Assembly: GCA_015059045.1 (NCBI GenBank)
Contig: SVBD01000013.1
Span: 1 to 45,479, forward strand
Reading direction: 5' to 3'
Length of the DNA: 45,479 bases
DNA from: Erysipelotrichaceae bacterium
GTDB lineage: Bacteria > Bacillota_I > Bacilli_A > RFN20 > CAG-449
Below the pieces are notes generated by a model, which did not search any database, was not told where the DNA came from, and saw only the letters and a program-made list of their open reading frames with translations. Of this stretch, positions 16,209 through 25,264 are shown piece by piece. Position 1 is the first letter of the stretch; each line of letters begins with the position of its first letter. The position numbers and the translations under genes were made by a program.

Positions 16209-17669
16209 ATGAAAAAGAAGTTTTTGTTATGTATTTTATTTACATTATTAGTTAGTTGCTCCAATTCAACTAAAACAACTAGTGAAATGATCTCTCTAGA
16301 ACAAAGTAGCGAACAAGAAACTACAAGTTTAATAGTTTCAACCGAAACAATTACAAGTGAAGAAAGTTCTTTGAAAGAAGATACATCTAATGAGAGTTTA
16401 GTAACTAGTGGCGAAGAACAAATAACAAGTGAAAATTTTTCTTCTTCAAGCATAGAGGAGACATCAAGTGTTTTTTCAACTGAAGAGAGTTTGTCTTCGT
16501 TTATTTCTAGTGAAATAGTTACAAGTGAGCAAGATTCAACAAATAACACTAGTAGCGGTAAATCATCTTCAAACGATTCAACTTCAGAATCAAATGAAAA
16601 TGCTGTAACTATTAAAAAGATTAAAGAACAAGCACAATCTTTTTTAGGAAAAGAAAATTCAGTTGGTGTTTATGAATCTAATATTATAGTAGAGATAGAA
16701 TTAAAATTAATTTCTTGTCTAGACGCAATCACTACCAAACAAGGTTATGGAGATAGATATAAGATACTAATGAGCGATGGAGAAGATTATATCTATGTTA
16801 AGACTACAGATAAAAATTATGAGTATCTAAAGCAATATGTTAATGATCAAGGTGTATATTTAGTGAAAGGAAACATTTCTTTATATAATAAAGAAGTGGA
16901 AATTACAACGAAAGAAAAACCTACATACTTAAGTTCAAAAAATATAGAAATAAATTATGAAAAAATAGCAAAACTTAAAACCTTGGAAGAAACTTATGAC
17001 TTAATGGAATCACTAAAATTGAATTGCAAAGGAATTGCATTCTCACAAATAGTAAAAGTAGAGGTAAAATGTCTAGCTAAAGATATTAATAATACGAACG
17101 TATATTTTGGTAATGGAAATAAAATTGTAAATGTTCATGGAAATGACAAAGTGACAAATAAATTTGTTGTGGGTAATTCTTATTTATTATACGGAGCGTT
17201 GAATGTTCATAATTTTAGACCGGGATTAGAATATGTTTATTCTTCATCTTTAGATAAAGATATTGAATTTTTTATAGATAATTTAGAAGTGAAAAAGGCA
17301 AGTGAATTTTATAATTATACATATGAAACAGATAAATATGATTCATATCCAAATTACTCTAGGTTGTTTGAAACACCATATGTGATAGAAGGATATGTTA
17401 ATTCATATATTAAAGATGGGAAAGAATATATCGTTTTAGAAGATAAATACAATGAGAATTATTATAGTACTTATCAAAATGCAAGAAGTGCAAAATCGGT
17501 TTTCTTCGTCAATGAAAATTATATTAAATTAACTGCAAGCAATTCTAAATATTGTCCTATTTATGAGCATTTGGAAAAGGGAACAAAATTAAAGGTTGTA
17601 GTATTTCCATATCTTTGGAATAGCCAAAAATATCCACAAGTATATTGCTATTATTTCGAAGAATTATAA
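16209..17669 (+). CDS. Serine-rich surface lipoprotein
   Basis: A 486-residue secreted lipoprotein with AGAGGTAGTT before the ATG. The lipobox LVSC occupies residues 14-17. Residues 20-135 are a Ser/Thr/Glu-rich linker of TSEESS type. The rest appears to hold three small beta-barrel (OB-like) units, for example KISCLDAITTKQGYGDRYKI read as LISCLDAITTKQGYGDRYKI, then QGVYLVKGNISLYNKEVEI, and VIEGYVNSYIKDGKEYIVL near the end. It starts 13 bases after the DUF1893 gene, in the same operon. Size, lipid-anchor position and linker match the lipoprotein at 6534-8096, but the C-terminal sequences are not close. Function unknown. Confidence 0.78.
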   Translation: MKKKFLLCILFTLLVSCSNSTKTTSEMISLEQSSEQETTSLIVSTETITSEESSLKEDTSNESLVTSGEEQITSENFSSSSIEETSSVFSTEESLSSFISSEIVTSEQDSTNNTSSGKSSSNDSTSESNENAVTIKKIKEQAQSFLGKENSVGVYESNIIVEIELKLISCLDAITTKQGYGDRYKILMSDGEDYIYVKTTDKNYEYLKQYVNDQGVYLVKGNISLYNKEVEITTKEKPTYLSSKNIEINYEKIAKLKTLEETYDLMESLKLNCKGIAFSQIVKVEVKCLAKDINNTNVYFGNGNKIVNVHGNDKVTNKFVVGNSYLLYGALNVHNFRPGLEYVYSSSLDKDIEFFIDNLEVKKASEFYNYTYETDKYDSYPNYSRLFETPYVIEGYVNSYIKDGKEYIVLEDKYNENYYSTYQNARSAKSVFFVNENYIKLTASNSKYCPIYEHLEKGTKLKVVVFPYLWNSQKYPQVYCYYFEEL

Positions 17670-17679
17670 AAATTAAAAT

Positions 17680-17704
17680 GCAGATATTTAATATCTGCTT
17701 TTTA
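17680..17704 (+). terminator. Terminator after the second lipoprotein gene
   Basis: GCAGATATT (17680-17688) pairs with AATATCTGC (17690-17698), followed by TTTTT. Confidence 0.85.
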
Positions 17705-17781
17705 AATAAATGGATTATTAGATCTAATAGTTTGACTTATTTTGGTGGGTTACTCCTTATTGCGTTAATTTTGGTATTATA

Positions 17782-17820
17782 AAAAGCGAGTTTGAAAGCT
17801 TGCTTTTCTTTTGCTATAAT
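17782..17820 (+). promoter_or_regulatory. Promoter of the EEP-family gene with an overlapping hairpin
   Basis: TTGAAA (17792-17797), a 17-base spacer and TATAAT (17815-17820) form a near-consensus promoter. AAAAGCGAG (17782-17790) pairs with CTTGCTTTT (17799-17807) around the -35, which could serve as an operator or as a second terminator for upstream transcripts. Confidence 0.75.
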
Positions 17821-17838
17821 TTGTGTAGGTGATAAATA

Positions 17839-18996
17839 ATGAAAAAAACATTTAAAAAAGTAGGATTAATTATTTTAATTATTTTATTAGTTATTGTTGG
17901 CGCTGTAGCCGGTTATGCTGGAACTATTTTGTTAAGCTATAAACGAATAGGTGATACTACTTTAGAAGTTAAAAGAAATACAAACAACAATAAGGTTGAA
18001 GTAGGCGAAACTTATAGTGTGTCAACATACAATATTGGTTTTGGTGCTTATTCGCAAGATTTTACTTTCTTCTTAGATACTGGATTTGACGAAGAGGGAA
18101 ATGAAACTTGTGGATATAATTCGAAAGCAAAAAATAAAGAAGAAGTAATAAAGAATGTCAATGGTTCAATTAAAACGATGAAGGATTTAAATTTAGACTT
18201 TATTCTTCTTCAAGAAGTTGATGTTAAAGCTACTAGATCTCATAAAGTAAATCAAGATGAAATGTTTAAAAAAGAGTTTACTAATTATGATTCAGTTTTA
18301 TGTATTAATTTTGATTCAATGTTCTTACCTTACCCTCTATATGATATGCACGGAAAGAGTAAAGCGGGCTTATCTACTTTATCCAAATACTCTATTAAAG
18401 AAGCAGAAAGAAAAGAATACACAATTAGTGATAGTTTATCAAAATTATTTGATTTAGATCGTTGCTTTAGCGTGTCTACAATTGAGGTTTCCAATGGAAA
18501 AACCCTATATCTTATTAATTCTCATATGTCCGCGTATGATAAAGGTGGAGTAATTAGACAAAAGCAAATTGATGAATTAAATACATTTATCGAAGCAAAA
18601 AGAAGTGAAGGAAATTATGTTATTGTTGGAGGAGATTTTAATCACGACCTATTAACTTATAATCCAGAATATAATTACACAAAAGATATTAGACCATTTA
18701 ATATGACATTAAAAGATCCTACTTGGGTTGCTTCATATTTTGATGAAAACGGGAAATCGCCATTATCAAATAATTTCAAAGTTGTTGCATCTGATAATGT
18801 TCCAACATGTAGAAACAACGATGTTGAATGGGATCCTTCTTATACTTATAGATGTGTTGTTGATGGCTTTATAGTTTCGGATAATGTCGAAGTAGTTACT
18901 CATTATAATATTGAAACTAAAGGTGGAAATTTAGGATATGATGGATTTGCATATTCTGATCATCAACCAGCTTATTTAGAATTTAAATTAAAATAA
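17839..18996 (+). CDS. Membrane-anchored endonuclease/exonuclease/phosphatase (EEP) family protein
   Basis: A 385-residue protein. One N-terminal transmembrane helix (VGLIILIILLVIVGAVAGYAG, residues about 8-28) places the enzyme outside the cell or in the wall space. The EEP catalytic motifs appear in order: STYNIGFGAY, FILLQEVD (metal-binding Glu), INSHMSAYD, VIVGGDFNHD (Asp/Asn) and YSDHQPAYLEF (terminal Asp-His). The family includes DNases, sphingomyelinases and inositol-phosphate phosphatases; the substrate cannot be decided from sequence. The start follows AGGTGAT and a strong promoter, and a terminator follows, so it is a single-gene unit. Confidence 0.88.
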   Translation: MKKTFKKVGLIILIILLVIVGAVAGYAGTILLSYKRIGDTTLEVKRNTNNNKVEVGETYSVSTYNIGFGAYSQDFTFFLDTGFDEEGNETCGYNSKAKNKEEVIKNVNGSIKTMKDLNLDFILLQEVDVKATRSHKVNQDEMFKKEFTNYDSVLCINFDSMFLPYPLYDMHGKSKAGLSTLSKYSIKEAERKEYTISDSLSKLFDLDRCFSVSTIEVSNGKTLYLINSHMSAYDKGGVIRQKQIDELNTFIEAKRSEGNYVIVGGDFNHDLLTYNPEYNYTKDIRPFNMTLKDPTWVASYFDENGKSPLSNNFKVVASDNVPTCRNNDVEWDPSYTYRCVVDGFIVSDNVEVVTHYNIETKGGNLGYDGFAYSDHQPAYLEFKLK

Positions 18997-18997
18997 A

Positions 18998-19025
18998 GGA
19001 GTTTCGTTATGAAACTCTTTTTTTG
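18998..19025 (+). terminator. Terminator after the EEP gene
   Basis: GAGTTTC (18999-19005) pairs with GAAACTC (19011-19017), followed by TTTTTTT. Confidence 0.88.
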
Positions 19026-19050
19026 TGAAAAGTAGTTGAGTTTTAAAAAG

Positions 19051-19079
19051 TGGATTATTAAAAAGTAGAGTGATATAAT
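19051..19079 (+). promoter_or_regulatory. Promoter of the small membrane-protein gene
   Basis: TGGATT (19051-19056), a 17-base spacer and TATAAT (19074-19079), ending about 40 bases before the start codon. Confidence 0.55.
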
Positions 19080-19120
19080 TGGCATGTGCTTTTAAATAAA
19101 AAGTGAAAAAGGAGATAGAT

Positions 19121-19732
19121 ATGTTTAAATATACAAGAACCGCGATAGATATTATTATCAGCGATATTAAAAAGTTTTCAACCATCTTTAATTATGGTTC
19201 GTTAATTTTTACATCAGCATACTTTATTTATGCTTTAGTTACTAAAACAGGAAACTTTATAGCAAACATTATTCTTGCGTCTTTGTTTGTTGGATATACA
19301 ATTTTCTATTTTATTACTAAGTCCATGGAAATGAAGACCGCTAAGAAGATTGTTAAAAGAAGTTATAAATGGATAAAGATTGTTATTAAAACTTTTACTT
19401 TAGGAGCAATGATTTATGGAATTTATACAGCAACCACTAATGTAACTCCAATTTCTATTATCCTTGCAACATTAATGATTATTTTGTATGTCCTTCAAAT
19501 TTTATTAGAATTGGCATGTGAAATTGTTGAAGACAAAAAAGATTTATTAGTTGAAGCTGTCGCTAAAGATATGGAGATAGTAACTAGACCTGTTTCTGCT
19601 GTAGGTAATTTTGTAAAAAGGATTAAAGGCGAAGAAGTGGTCATAGAAGAAAAAGAACCATCTAGAGAATTAAAAATTTTAGAAAAAAGAATGGCTAAAA
19701 ATAAACTTAAAAAAGAAAATATGCAAAAGTAA
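19121..19732 (+). CDS. Membrane protein of unknown function
   Basis: A 203-residue protein using the ATG at 19121, which follows AAGGAG by 6 bases. An upstream in-frame GTG at 19103 would place the ribosome-binding site inside the gene. About four transmembrane segments occupy residues 25-145 (SLIFTSAYFIYALV, FIANIILASLFVGYTIFYFI, LGAMIYGIYTA, ISIILATLMIILYVLQILLE). A basic, coiled-coil-like C-terminus follows (SRELKILEKRMAKNKLKKEN). It has its own promoter and terminator. I recognise no family. Confidence 0.7.
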   Translation: MFKYTRTAIDIIISDIKKFSTIFNYGSLIFTSAYFIYALVTKTGNFIANIILASLFVGYTIFYFITKSMEMKTAKKIVKRSYKWIKIVIKTFTLGAMIYGIYTATTNVTPISIILATLMIILYVLQILLELACEIVEDKKDLLVEAVAKDMEIVTRPVSAVGNFVKRIKGEEVVIEEKEPSRELKILEKRMAKNKLKKENMQK

Positions 19733-19737
19733 GAAGT

Positions 19738-19765
19738 AAAATCACTTGAAAAAGTGATTTTTTTA
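19738..19765 (+). terminator. Terminator after the small membrane-protein gene
   Basis: AAATCACTT pairs with AAGTGATTT around a short GAAA-type loop, followed by TTTTT. Confidence 0.85.
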
Positions 19766-19867
19766 TTAAATATAATCAAAAAGTAAACTCCATCTTGTCA
19801 CATTATTATTTTTTGATAAAATAATAAGTAAGATTATGTTATTTAATCATAATAGGAGGAAATCAAG

Positions 19868-21385
19868 ATGAAGTTAAGTCTTGCAAACCGTACTTTTGAA
19901 GGTGAAGTGCCAAAACTTACTAAGTGGCTATACACTTCAAGTGGTATGTTTAGAGATGCGGCATATCAGTTCGTATCAATGTTTTTATTAACTTTCGTTC
20001 AATTCTGCGCATTAGGTGGAAACTCTTTTGAAGAGTATCTAGCAATGTATGGGGTAATTTCAATTATTGTTATTATTCTAAGAATTTGGGATGGAATTAA
20101 TGACCCAGTAATGGGGTTTATTATTGAAAAGTGCCATTTTAAATCAGGTAAATATCGACCATGGATATTAATTGGTGCGCTATCTAACTCAATTGTTAGT
20201 ATTTGTATGTTCTGGGTTTTACCTACAGGATGGGCATATGTTGCTTGTTTTGCATTATTCTATTTCTTATGGGATTTTACATATACGATGAATGATATTG
20301 CTTTCTGGAGCGTGCTTCCTTCGTTAAGCCAAAAAGAAAAAGTTAGAGCTAATTTAACTACCACATTATCAATCTTTGTATCTATTGGTACATTTGCAGT
20401 TGGTGGTCTTGTTCCAATGCTAGCAAGTGGTAATCAAGAAATGACATATAAGATTACTGCGATAGTAACATCGGTGTTATTCTTTTTATCTCAATTAATT
20501 CTTGTCATCTTTATGAAAGAAAAGAAAGTAGACGAAGAAGAAAAGAAAAATAATGAAAATATGAAATTAAGAGATGTTTTCTCAGTTTTGTTAAAAAATG
20601 ATCAATTAAGAGTTTCAATTATTGCAATTTTACTATTCTATACTGGATCAGGTATTTTAGTTGCCGCGGGATTAAACTATTTCTATTTCTCATTTGGTTA
20701 TGCCAAAGGTGGAGATTATCAATTAATTTTCACAATAGTGTTTGCTTTAGCAACTTTTGCAGCACAAGGATTATACCAGGTATTTATTAATAAACTGAAG
20801 ATGACGAAAATGAAATTATTTACCTTGTGTTCGCTTTTGGCGATAGGTGCATATGTCTTATTATTCCTATTTGTCTTTGTGCCTGATTATAAAGCATTAT
20901 TCCCTCTTCTTTGCGTATTTGCTTTTGTGGCTTTCTTTGGACAAAGTATTATGTCATTAATTTTATATATTATGATCCAAGATACAATTGACTATAATAT
21001 GTATCATCGTGGAGAAAGAAGAGAATCAGCAATTTTCTCATTAAGAGCGTTTACTGCAAAATTAGCGGGCAGTGTTCAACAAGGCATTCTTTACATATTC
21101 TTAGCAGCATCCTCATTGTTGGTTGTATCTAATAAAATTGCTAACCTAGAAAGAGAATATGTTGGTCAAAAAGATTTTATTATTCAACAAGCAGGATTAC
21201 TTACTGGAGCAGAAAACATTGACTTATGGCAAAGAGTAGTATTCCACGTTGGATTTACAGTTGTGCCATTAATTCTATTTATTATTACCTTTGTTCTAAT
21301 TAGAACAAAATATAAGATTACAGAAGAATCTCACAAAGAAATGTTACAAGCAATTGAAGAAAGAAAATTACAAAATGAAAGATAA
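19868..21385 (+). CDS. GPH-family sugar:cation symporter (MFS)
   Basis: A 505-residue transporter with 12 predicted membrane helices. The glycoside-pentoside-hexuronide family motif after helix 2 is clear: WDGINDPVMGFIIEK, then GKYRPWILIG. A second motif, QDTIDYNMYHRGERRESAIFS, lies between helices 10 and 11. It probably imports a gluco-oligosaccharide or isomaltose-type sugar with Na+ or H+, because the overlapping next gene encodes an alpha-1,6-glucosidase. AGGAGGAAATCAAG precedes the ATG. The substrate is inferred from the neighbour only. Confidence 0.88.
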   Translation: MKLSLANRTFEGEVPKLTKWLYTSSGMFRDAAYQFVSMFLLTFVQFCALGGNSFEEYLAMYGVISIIVIILRIWDGINDPVMGFIIEKCHFKSGKYRPWILIGALSNSIVSICMFWVLPTGWAYVACFALFYFLWDFTYTMNDIAFWSVLPSLSQKEKVRANLTTTLSIFVSIGTFAVGGLVPMLASGNQEMTYKITAIVTSVLFFLSQLILVIFMKEKKVDEEEKKNNENMKLRDVFSVLLKNDQLRVSIIAILLFYTGSGILVAAGLNYFYFSFGYAKGGDYQLIFTIVFALATFAAQGLYQVFINKLKMTKMKLFTLCSLLAIGAYVLLFLFVFVPDYKALFPLLCVFAFVAFFGQSIMSLILYIMIQDTIDYNMYHRGERRESAIFSLRAFTAKLAGSVQQGILYIFLAASSLLVVSNKIANLEREYVGQKDFIIQQAGLLTGAENIDLWQRVVFHVGFTVVPLILFIITFVLIRTKYKITEESHKEMLQAIEERKLQNER

Positions 21386-23009
21386 TAGAAGATTTAAAAA
21401 TAAAATTATATATCAAATTTATCCAATGTCTTTTTGCGATTCAAATAATGATGGTTATGGAGATATTAATGGTATTATTTCTAAACTTGATTATTTGAAA
21501 GATTTAGGTGTAGGTATTTTATGGTTATCTCCAATTTATTTATCTGATTTCAAAGATAATGGGTATGATATTATCGATTATTATAAAATCCATCCAATCT
21601 TTGGCACGATGGAGGATTTTGAAAATTTGATAAAAGAAGCAGATAAAAGAGATATCAAAATTGTAATGGATTTAGTTATTAATCATACTTCCACAAATCA
21701 TATTTGGTTTAAAGAAGCGTTAAAGGATAAGAATTCAAAATATAGAAATTATTATTATTTTAGAGAAGGAAAGGGAAAGAATCCGCCTAATAACTGGAAT
21801 TCATCTTTCAGTGGATCGTGCTGGGAAAAGGTTCCAGGAGAAGATAATATGTATTATCTTCACCTATATACAATTGAACAAGCAGATTTAAATTATCATA
21901 ACGAAGAAGTTATTGAAGAAGTAAAAAATATTCTTAAATTTTATTTAGATAAAGGTGTATATGGATTTAGATGTGATGTAATCAATCAAATATATAAAAC
22001 ATCTTTAGAAAATGGAAAATTTAGATTCTTTAATTGTGGTAAGGAACATTATGAATCTCAACCAATGAATCATGTAATATTAAAGAGATTCCAAGATGAA
22101 GTTTTAAGTAAATACGATGCCTTTTTAGTAGGAGAAACATCAAATATTACACCTGAAATAGGCAATGAATTTTTAAAAAATGGCGAATTAGATATGTTCT
22201 TTGAATTTGACCATTCAATGTGTGACATGAATAGTTTTGTTCCAATATTCAAAAAGAAATTCAAAGCTAAAAACTTGATTAATCCAATTTTTAAATGGCA
22301 AAATGCCGTCCCTTGGATTGGTGTCTATTTAGAAAATCACGACCAAAGAAGAAGCGTCACAAGATATGGAAACGAAGATAAATATTATAAGGAAAGTGCG
22401 AAGGCGTTATGTATATTCCTCCTATCATTAAAAGGGACGATTTTTATCTATCAAGGCGAAGAAATAGGAATGCTAGATTTAAAAGGAAATACAATTGAAG
22501 ACCTTGATGATTGCCTAGCAAAATCTGCGATTGATAGCGCCCATAAATTGCTTAAGATTTCAAGAAAAAGGGCGTTTAATCTTGTTAATAAAACGGTAAA
22601 TAGAGATCATGCCAGAACTCCTTTCCAATGGAATTCAAAAGAAAATGCAGGATTTAATCGCGGACATAAAACTTGGCTTATGATGAATTCGAATTATACT
22701 CAAGGAGTAAACGTTGAAGATGAATTAAATGATCCAAATTCAATTTTAAATTTCTATAAGGAAATGATTAAGTTAAGAAACGAAAATGATACTTTGAAAT
22801 TTGGAAAGTTCATTAAAGTAAAATCAAACAAAAATGTCGCAAAATTTATTAGAGAAAGTGAAGATGAGACTTTATTAATCGTAGTTAATTTAACCGCTAA
22901 GGGGGTAAAAGATAATCGAGAAGAAAAAGAAGTACTTCTAGCAAATGATTATGAAATTAATACAAAAACTTTAAAACCTTATCAAGGAATTATTTACAAA
23001 ATCAAATAA
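21375..23009 (+). CDS. GH13 alpha-glucosidase, oligo-1,6-glucosidase type
   Basis: A 544-residue cytoplasmic enzyme. The GH13 regions are DLVINHTS (D99 onward), GFRCDVIN with nucleophile D201, VGETSN with acid/base E254, and ENHDQ with D323. The residue after the nucleophile is Val (V202), and region V reads QADLN (family pattern QPDLN). Both point to alpha-1,6 specificity (isomaltose and isomalto-oligosaccharides) rather than alpha-1,4. The ATG at 21375 overlaps the sugar transporter gene by 11 bases; an upstream TTG at 21354 lacks a ribosome-binding site. Together the two genes form an import-and-hydrolysis unit. Trehalose-6-phosphate hydrolase is a less likely alternative, as no PTS component is nearby. 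Confidence 0.9.
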   Translation: MKDNRRFKNKIIYQIYPMSFCDSNNDGYGDINGIISKLDYLKDLGVGILWLSPIYLSDFKDNGYDIIDYYKIHPIFGTMEDFENLIKEADKRDIKIVMDLVINHTSTNHIWFKEALKDKNSKYRNYYYFREGKGKNPPNNWNSSFSGSCWEKVPGEDNMYYLHLYTIEQADLNYHNEEVIEEVKNILKFYLDKGVYGFRCDVINQIYKTSLENGKFRFFNCGKEHYESQPMNHVILKRFQDEVLSKYDAFLVGETSNITPEIGNEFLKNGELDMFFEFDHSMCDMNSFVPIFKKKFKAKNLINPIFKWQNAVPWIGVYLENHDQRRSVTRYGNEDKYYKESAKALCIFLLSLKGTIFIYQGEEIGMLDLKGNTIEDLDDCLAKSAIDSAHKLLKISRKRAFNLVNKTVNRDHARTPFQWNSKENAGFNRGHKTWLMMNSNYTQGVNVEDELNDPNSILNFYKEMIKLRNENDTLKFGKFIKVKSNKNVAKFIRESEDETLLIVVNLTAKGVKDNREEKEVLLANDYEINTKTLKPYQGIIYKIK

Positions 23010-23033
23010 TTAATTACTATTTATATAAAAATT

Positions 23034-23069
23034 AGAGCGCCAAAGAATCGTAGCGCTCTTTTTCTTTTT
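23034..23069 (+). terminator. Terminator after the glucosidase gene
   Basis: AGAGCGC (23034-23040) pairs with GCGCTCT (23053-23059), followed by a T-run. Confidence 0.88.
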
Positions 23070-23214
23070 AGCGTTTTTTGATAAAAAAGTGGGTTCTTTT
23101 TACAATGCTTTAAAACAAATCACGTAAGAAAAGGTGATAAAAACGACTCATTTTTTATTATAAAAAATGCAATAATTGTTATAAAATAAGAAAAGAAGCG
23201 ATAGAGAAATATTT

Positions 23215-23245
23215 ACTATATATTCAGTGAAATATATAGTATAAT
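23215..23245 (+). promoter_or_regulatory. gdpP promoter region with inverted repeat
   Basis: TATAAT lies at 23240-23245 without a good -35. ACTATATAT (23215-23223) and ATATATAGT (23232-23240) form a perfect 9-base inverted repeat touching the -10, a possible operator. The rest of the gap 23070-23214 holds AT-rich DNA including the palindromic TTTTTTATTATAAAAAA stretch; nothing else is seen there. Confidence 0.5.
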
Positions 23246-23267
23246 ATCAAATATAGAGGTGATTAAA

Positions 23268-25253
23268 ATGCAAAAAACACTTAAGAAATATATGTTGATA
23301 TCTTTCTGGATGTTCTTTTTTCAATTAGCAATTCTTACTTCTTTATTTATTCTTTACATTATCGAAAAAAAAGAAATTATGGTAACCTCTCTAATAGTTT
23401 CATTAGGGGCATTTTTATTTATTGATTTAATTTTTATTTGGATAATGTTGTCAAATATATCAAAGTCTAGAATTAAAAATGATGTTAAAGCGGTTGATAT
23501 TATCGGTGATGATGTTCAAGATGTTTATAACTTTGCTAAAATTGGATTAGTATTAATCGATGATAAAGGAAGTGTAATCTGGGTTAATGACTGGTTTGAA
23601 GATGAACAAATCGACCTTGTTGATAGTAATGTTTTTGAATGGAAGAGTGAGTTAAACGATCTTGTTTCAGGGGAAGAAAACGTAACCGTAGAACATAATA
23701 ATAGAACTTATGAGGTTAAATTCTTAAAAGACGCAAACTTATTTATTTTTAAAGATATTACAGAATTTAATGCAATTACTATTTTCTCTAAAGCGCACGC
23801 TCCAGTAATTGGATTAATTACAATTGATAATTATCAAGACATGGCTACTCTTGTTGATGATGTTAAGGCAAATGACGTTTTAACATCCATTCAAAAGATT
23901 ATTGTTAACTATGCTAAGAAATTTAACCTATTAATTAGAAAATATCGTTCTGATAGTTATTTAATTTATGGCAGTTATGAGCAATATGAAAAAATGTTAG
24001 AAGATAAATTCTCACTTATTAACGAAGTTCGTGAGGAAAATGAAGATGAAGATTATGAACTAACACTATCTATTGGTATCGCTGTTGGATTAAGTGATGT
24101 AGTTAAACTTAATGATTTAGCAACTTCTGCTTTAGATGTAGCGTTATCTCGTGGTGGAGACCAAGTAGTTATTTCTCCATATGGTGAAAATTTAATCTTT
24201 ATTGGCGGAAGAAGCGAGGCTAAAGTTAAGAGAAATAGAGTTAAGATTAGAGTATTATCTAGATCCATTGAAACTTTGATTAAAGATTCTTCAAACGTTT
24301 TAATTATGGGACACAAGGACATGGATTTTGATGCTATTGGTGCTGCTCTTGGTGTTTATTATTTTGCAAAAGAGTGCGGAAAAAAAGTTCAAATTGTTTA
24401 TGATGAAAAATTAGTTGAATCAAAAACTAGAAAAGCATTTAAAAATACTTTCGACACTAGCGAAATTAAAGAAATGACTATCTCATCTAAGGTGGCTTTA
24501 GAAGAGCAAAAATATACAACATTATTAATTTTAGTTGATGTTCATAGACCTTCGCTTACGATGAATCCTAAAATTGTAGAGAATGCCGTAAAAGTTGCTA
24601 TTATTGACCATCATAGACGTGGGGAAGAATTTGTTGAAAAACCAGCGTTTGCTCATATTGAGCCATCTGCTTCAAGTGCTTCAGAATTAGTGGCAGAATT
24701 AATTAGATATAATGAAAAGCGTATTGTAATTCCACATAAGATTGCAACAATGATGCTAAGTGGTATATTGCTAGATACCAACTACTATCGCATTCGTACA
24801 GGACCAAGAACCTATGATGCTTCTTTAATTTTAAAAGAGTTTGGTGCTGATAATGTTCTTGCTGATTCATTCTTAAAAGAAGAATTTGAAGAATATGCTT
24901 TAAAAATGAAAATCATGTCTACTGCAAAAACACCTCATTTTGGTGTTGTTGTATGTAAGAGTGATGAAGATGATATTATCGATAGAACAATGTTAGCGGT
25001 ATGTGCGCAAGATGTATTACAAATTAATGGTATCAATGCGTGTTTTGTTATCGGTAGATGCGAATCTAAAAAGATTGGTATTTCCGCTAGAAGTGATGGA
25101 ACGATCAACGTTCAATTATTAATGGAAAAATTAGGTGGTGGAGGACACTTTACAAGTGCTGCTACTCAATTTGAAAATAAGACAATTGAAGATGTAGAAA
25201 AGCAATTATTAAATGCTCTTGAATTGTATTTGAATGATGCAAGAGCTCAATAA
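23268..25253 (+). CDS. gdpP: Cyclic-di-AMP phosphodiesterase GdpP
   Basis: A 661-residue membrane enzyme that hydrolyses c-di-AMP to pApA and so controls potassium and osmotic balance. Two N-terminal transmembrane helices (residues about 8-60) are followed by a PAS-like domain (about 80-165), a degenerate GGDEF domain (about 170-315, with GGDQVVISPYGEN at its end) and a DHH/DHHA1 module. DHH motifs are GHKDMDFDAIGAALG (about 345), LVDVHRP and IIDHHRR. DHHA1 ends with GGGGHFTSAAT. The ATG at 23268 follows GAGGTGAT correctly; an upstream GTG would overlap that site. It heads the gdpP-rplI-dnaB run usual in Bacilli. Confidence 0.95.
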   Translation: MQKTLKKYMLISFWMFFFQLAILTSLFILYIIEKKEIMVTSLIVSLGAFLFIDLIFIWIMLSNISKSRIKNDVKAVDIIGDDVQDVYNFAKIGLVLIDDKGSVIWVNDWFEDEQIDLVDSNVFEWKSELNDLVSGEENVTVEHNNRTYEVKFLKDANLFIFKDITEFNAITIFSKAHAPVIGLITIDNYQDMATLVDDVKANDVLTSIQKIIVNYAKKFNLLIRKYRSDSYLIYGSYEQYEKMLEDKFSLINEVREENEDEDYELTLSIGIAVGLSDVVKLNDLATSALDVALSRGGDQVVISPYGENLIFIGGRSEAKVKRNRVKIRVLSRSIETLIKDSSNVLIMGHKDMDFDAIGAALGVYYFAKECGKKVQIVYDEKLVESKTRKAFKNTFDTSEIKEMTISSKVALEEQKYTTLLILVDVHRPSLTMNPKIVENAVKVAIIDHHRRGEEFVEKPAFAHIEPSASSASELVAELIRYNEKRIVIPHKIATMMLSGILLDTNYYRIRTGPRTYDASLILKEFGADNVLADSFLKEEFEEYALKMKIMSTAKTPHFGVVVCKSDEDDIIDRTMLAVCAQDVLQINGINACFVIGRCESKKIGISARSDGTINVQLLMEKLGGGGHFTSAATQFENKTIEDVEKQLLNALELYLNDARAQ

Positions 25254-25264
25254 GGAGGATTGTT

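Noticed and set aside
23070-23267. c-di-AMP or other riboswitch upstream of gdpP
   Set aside because: The region is almost pure A/T with simple palindromes and no conserved aptamer core.
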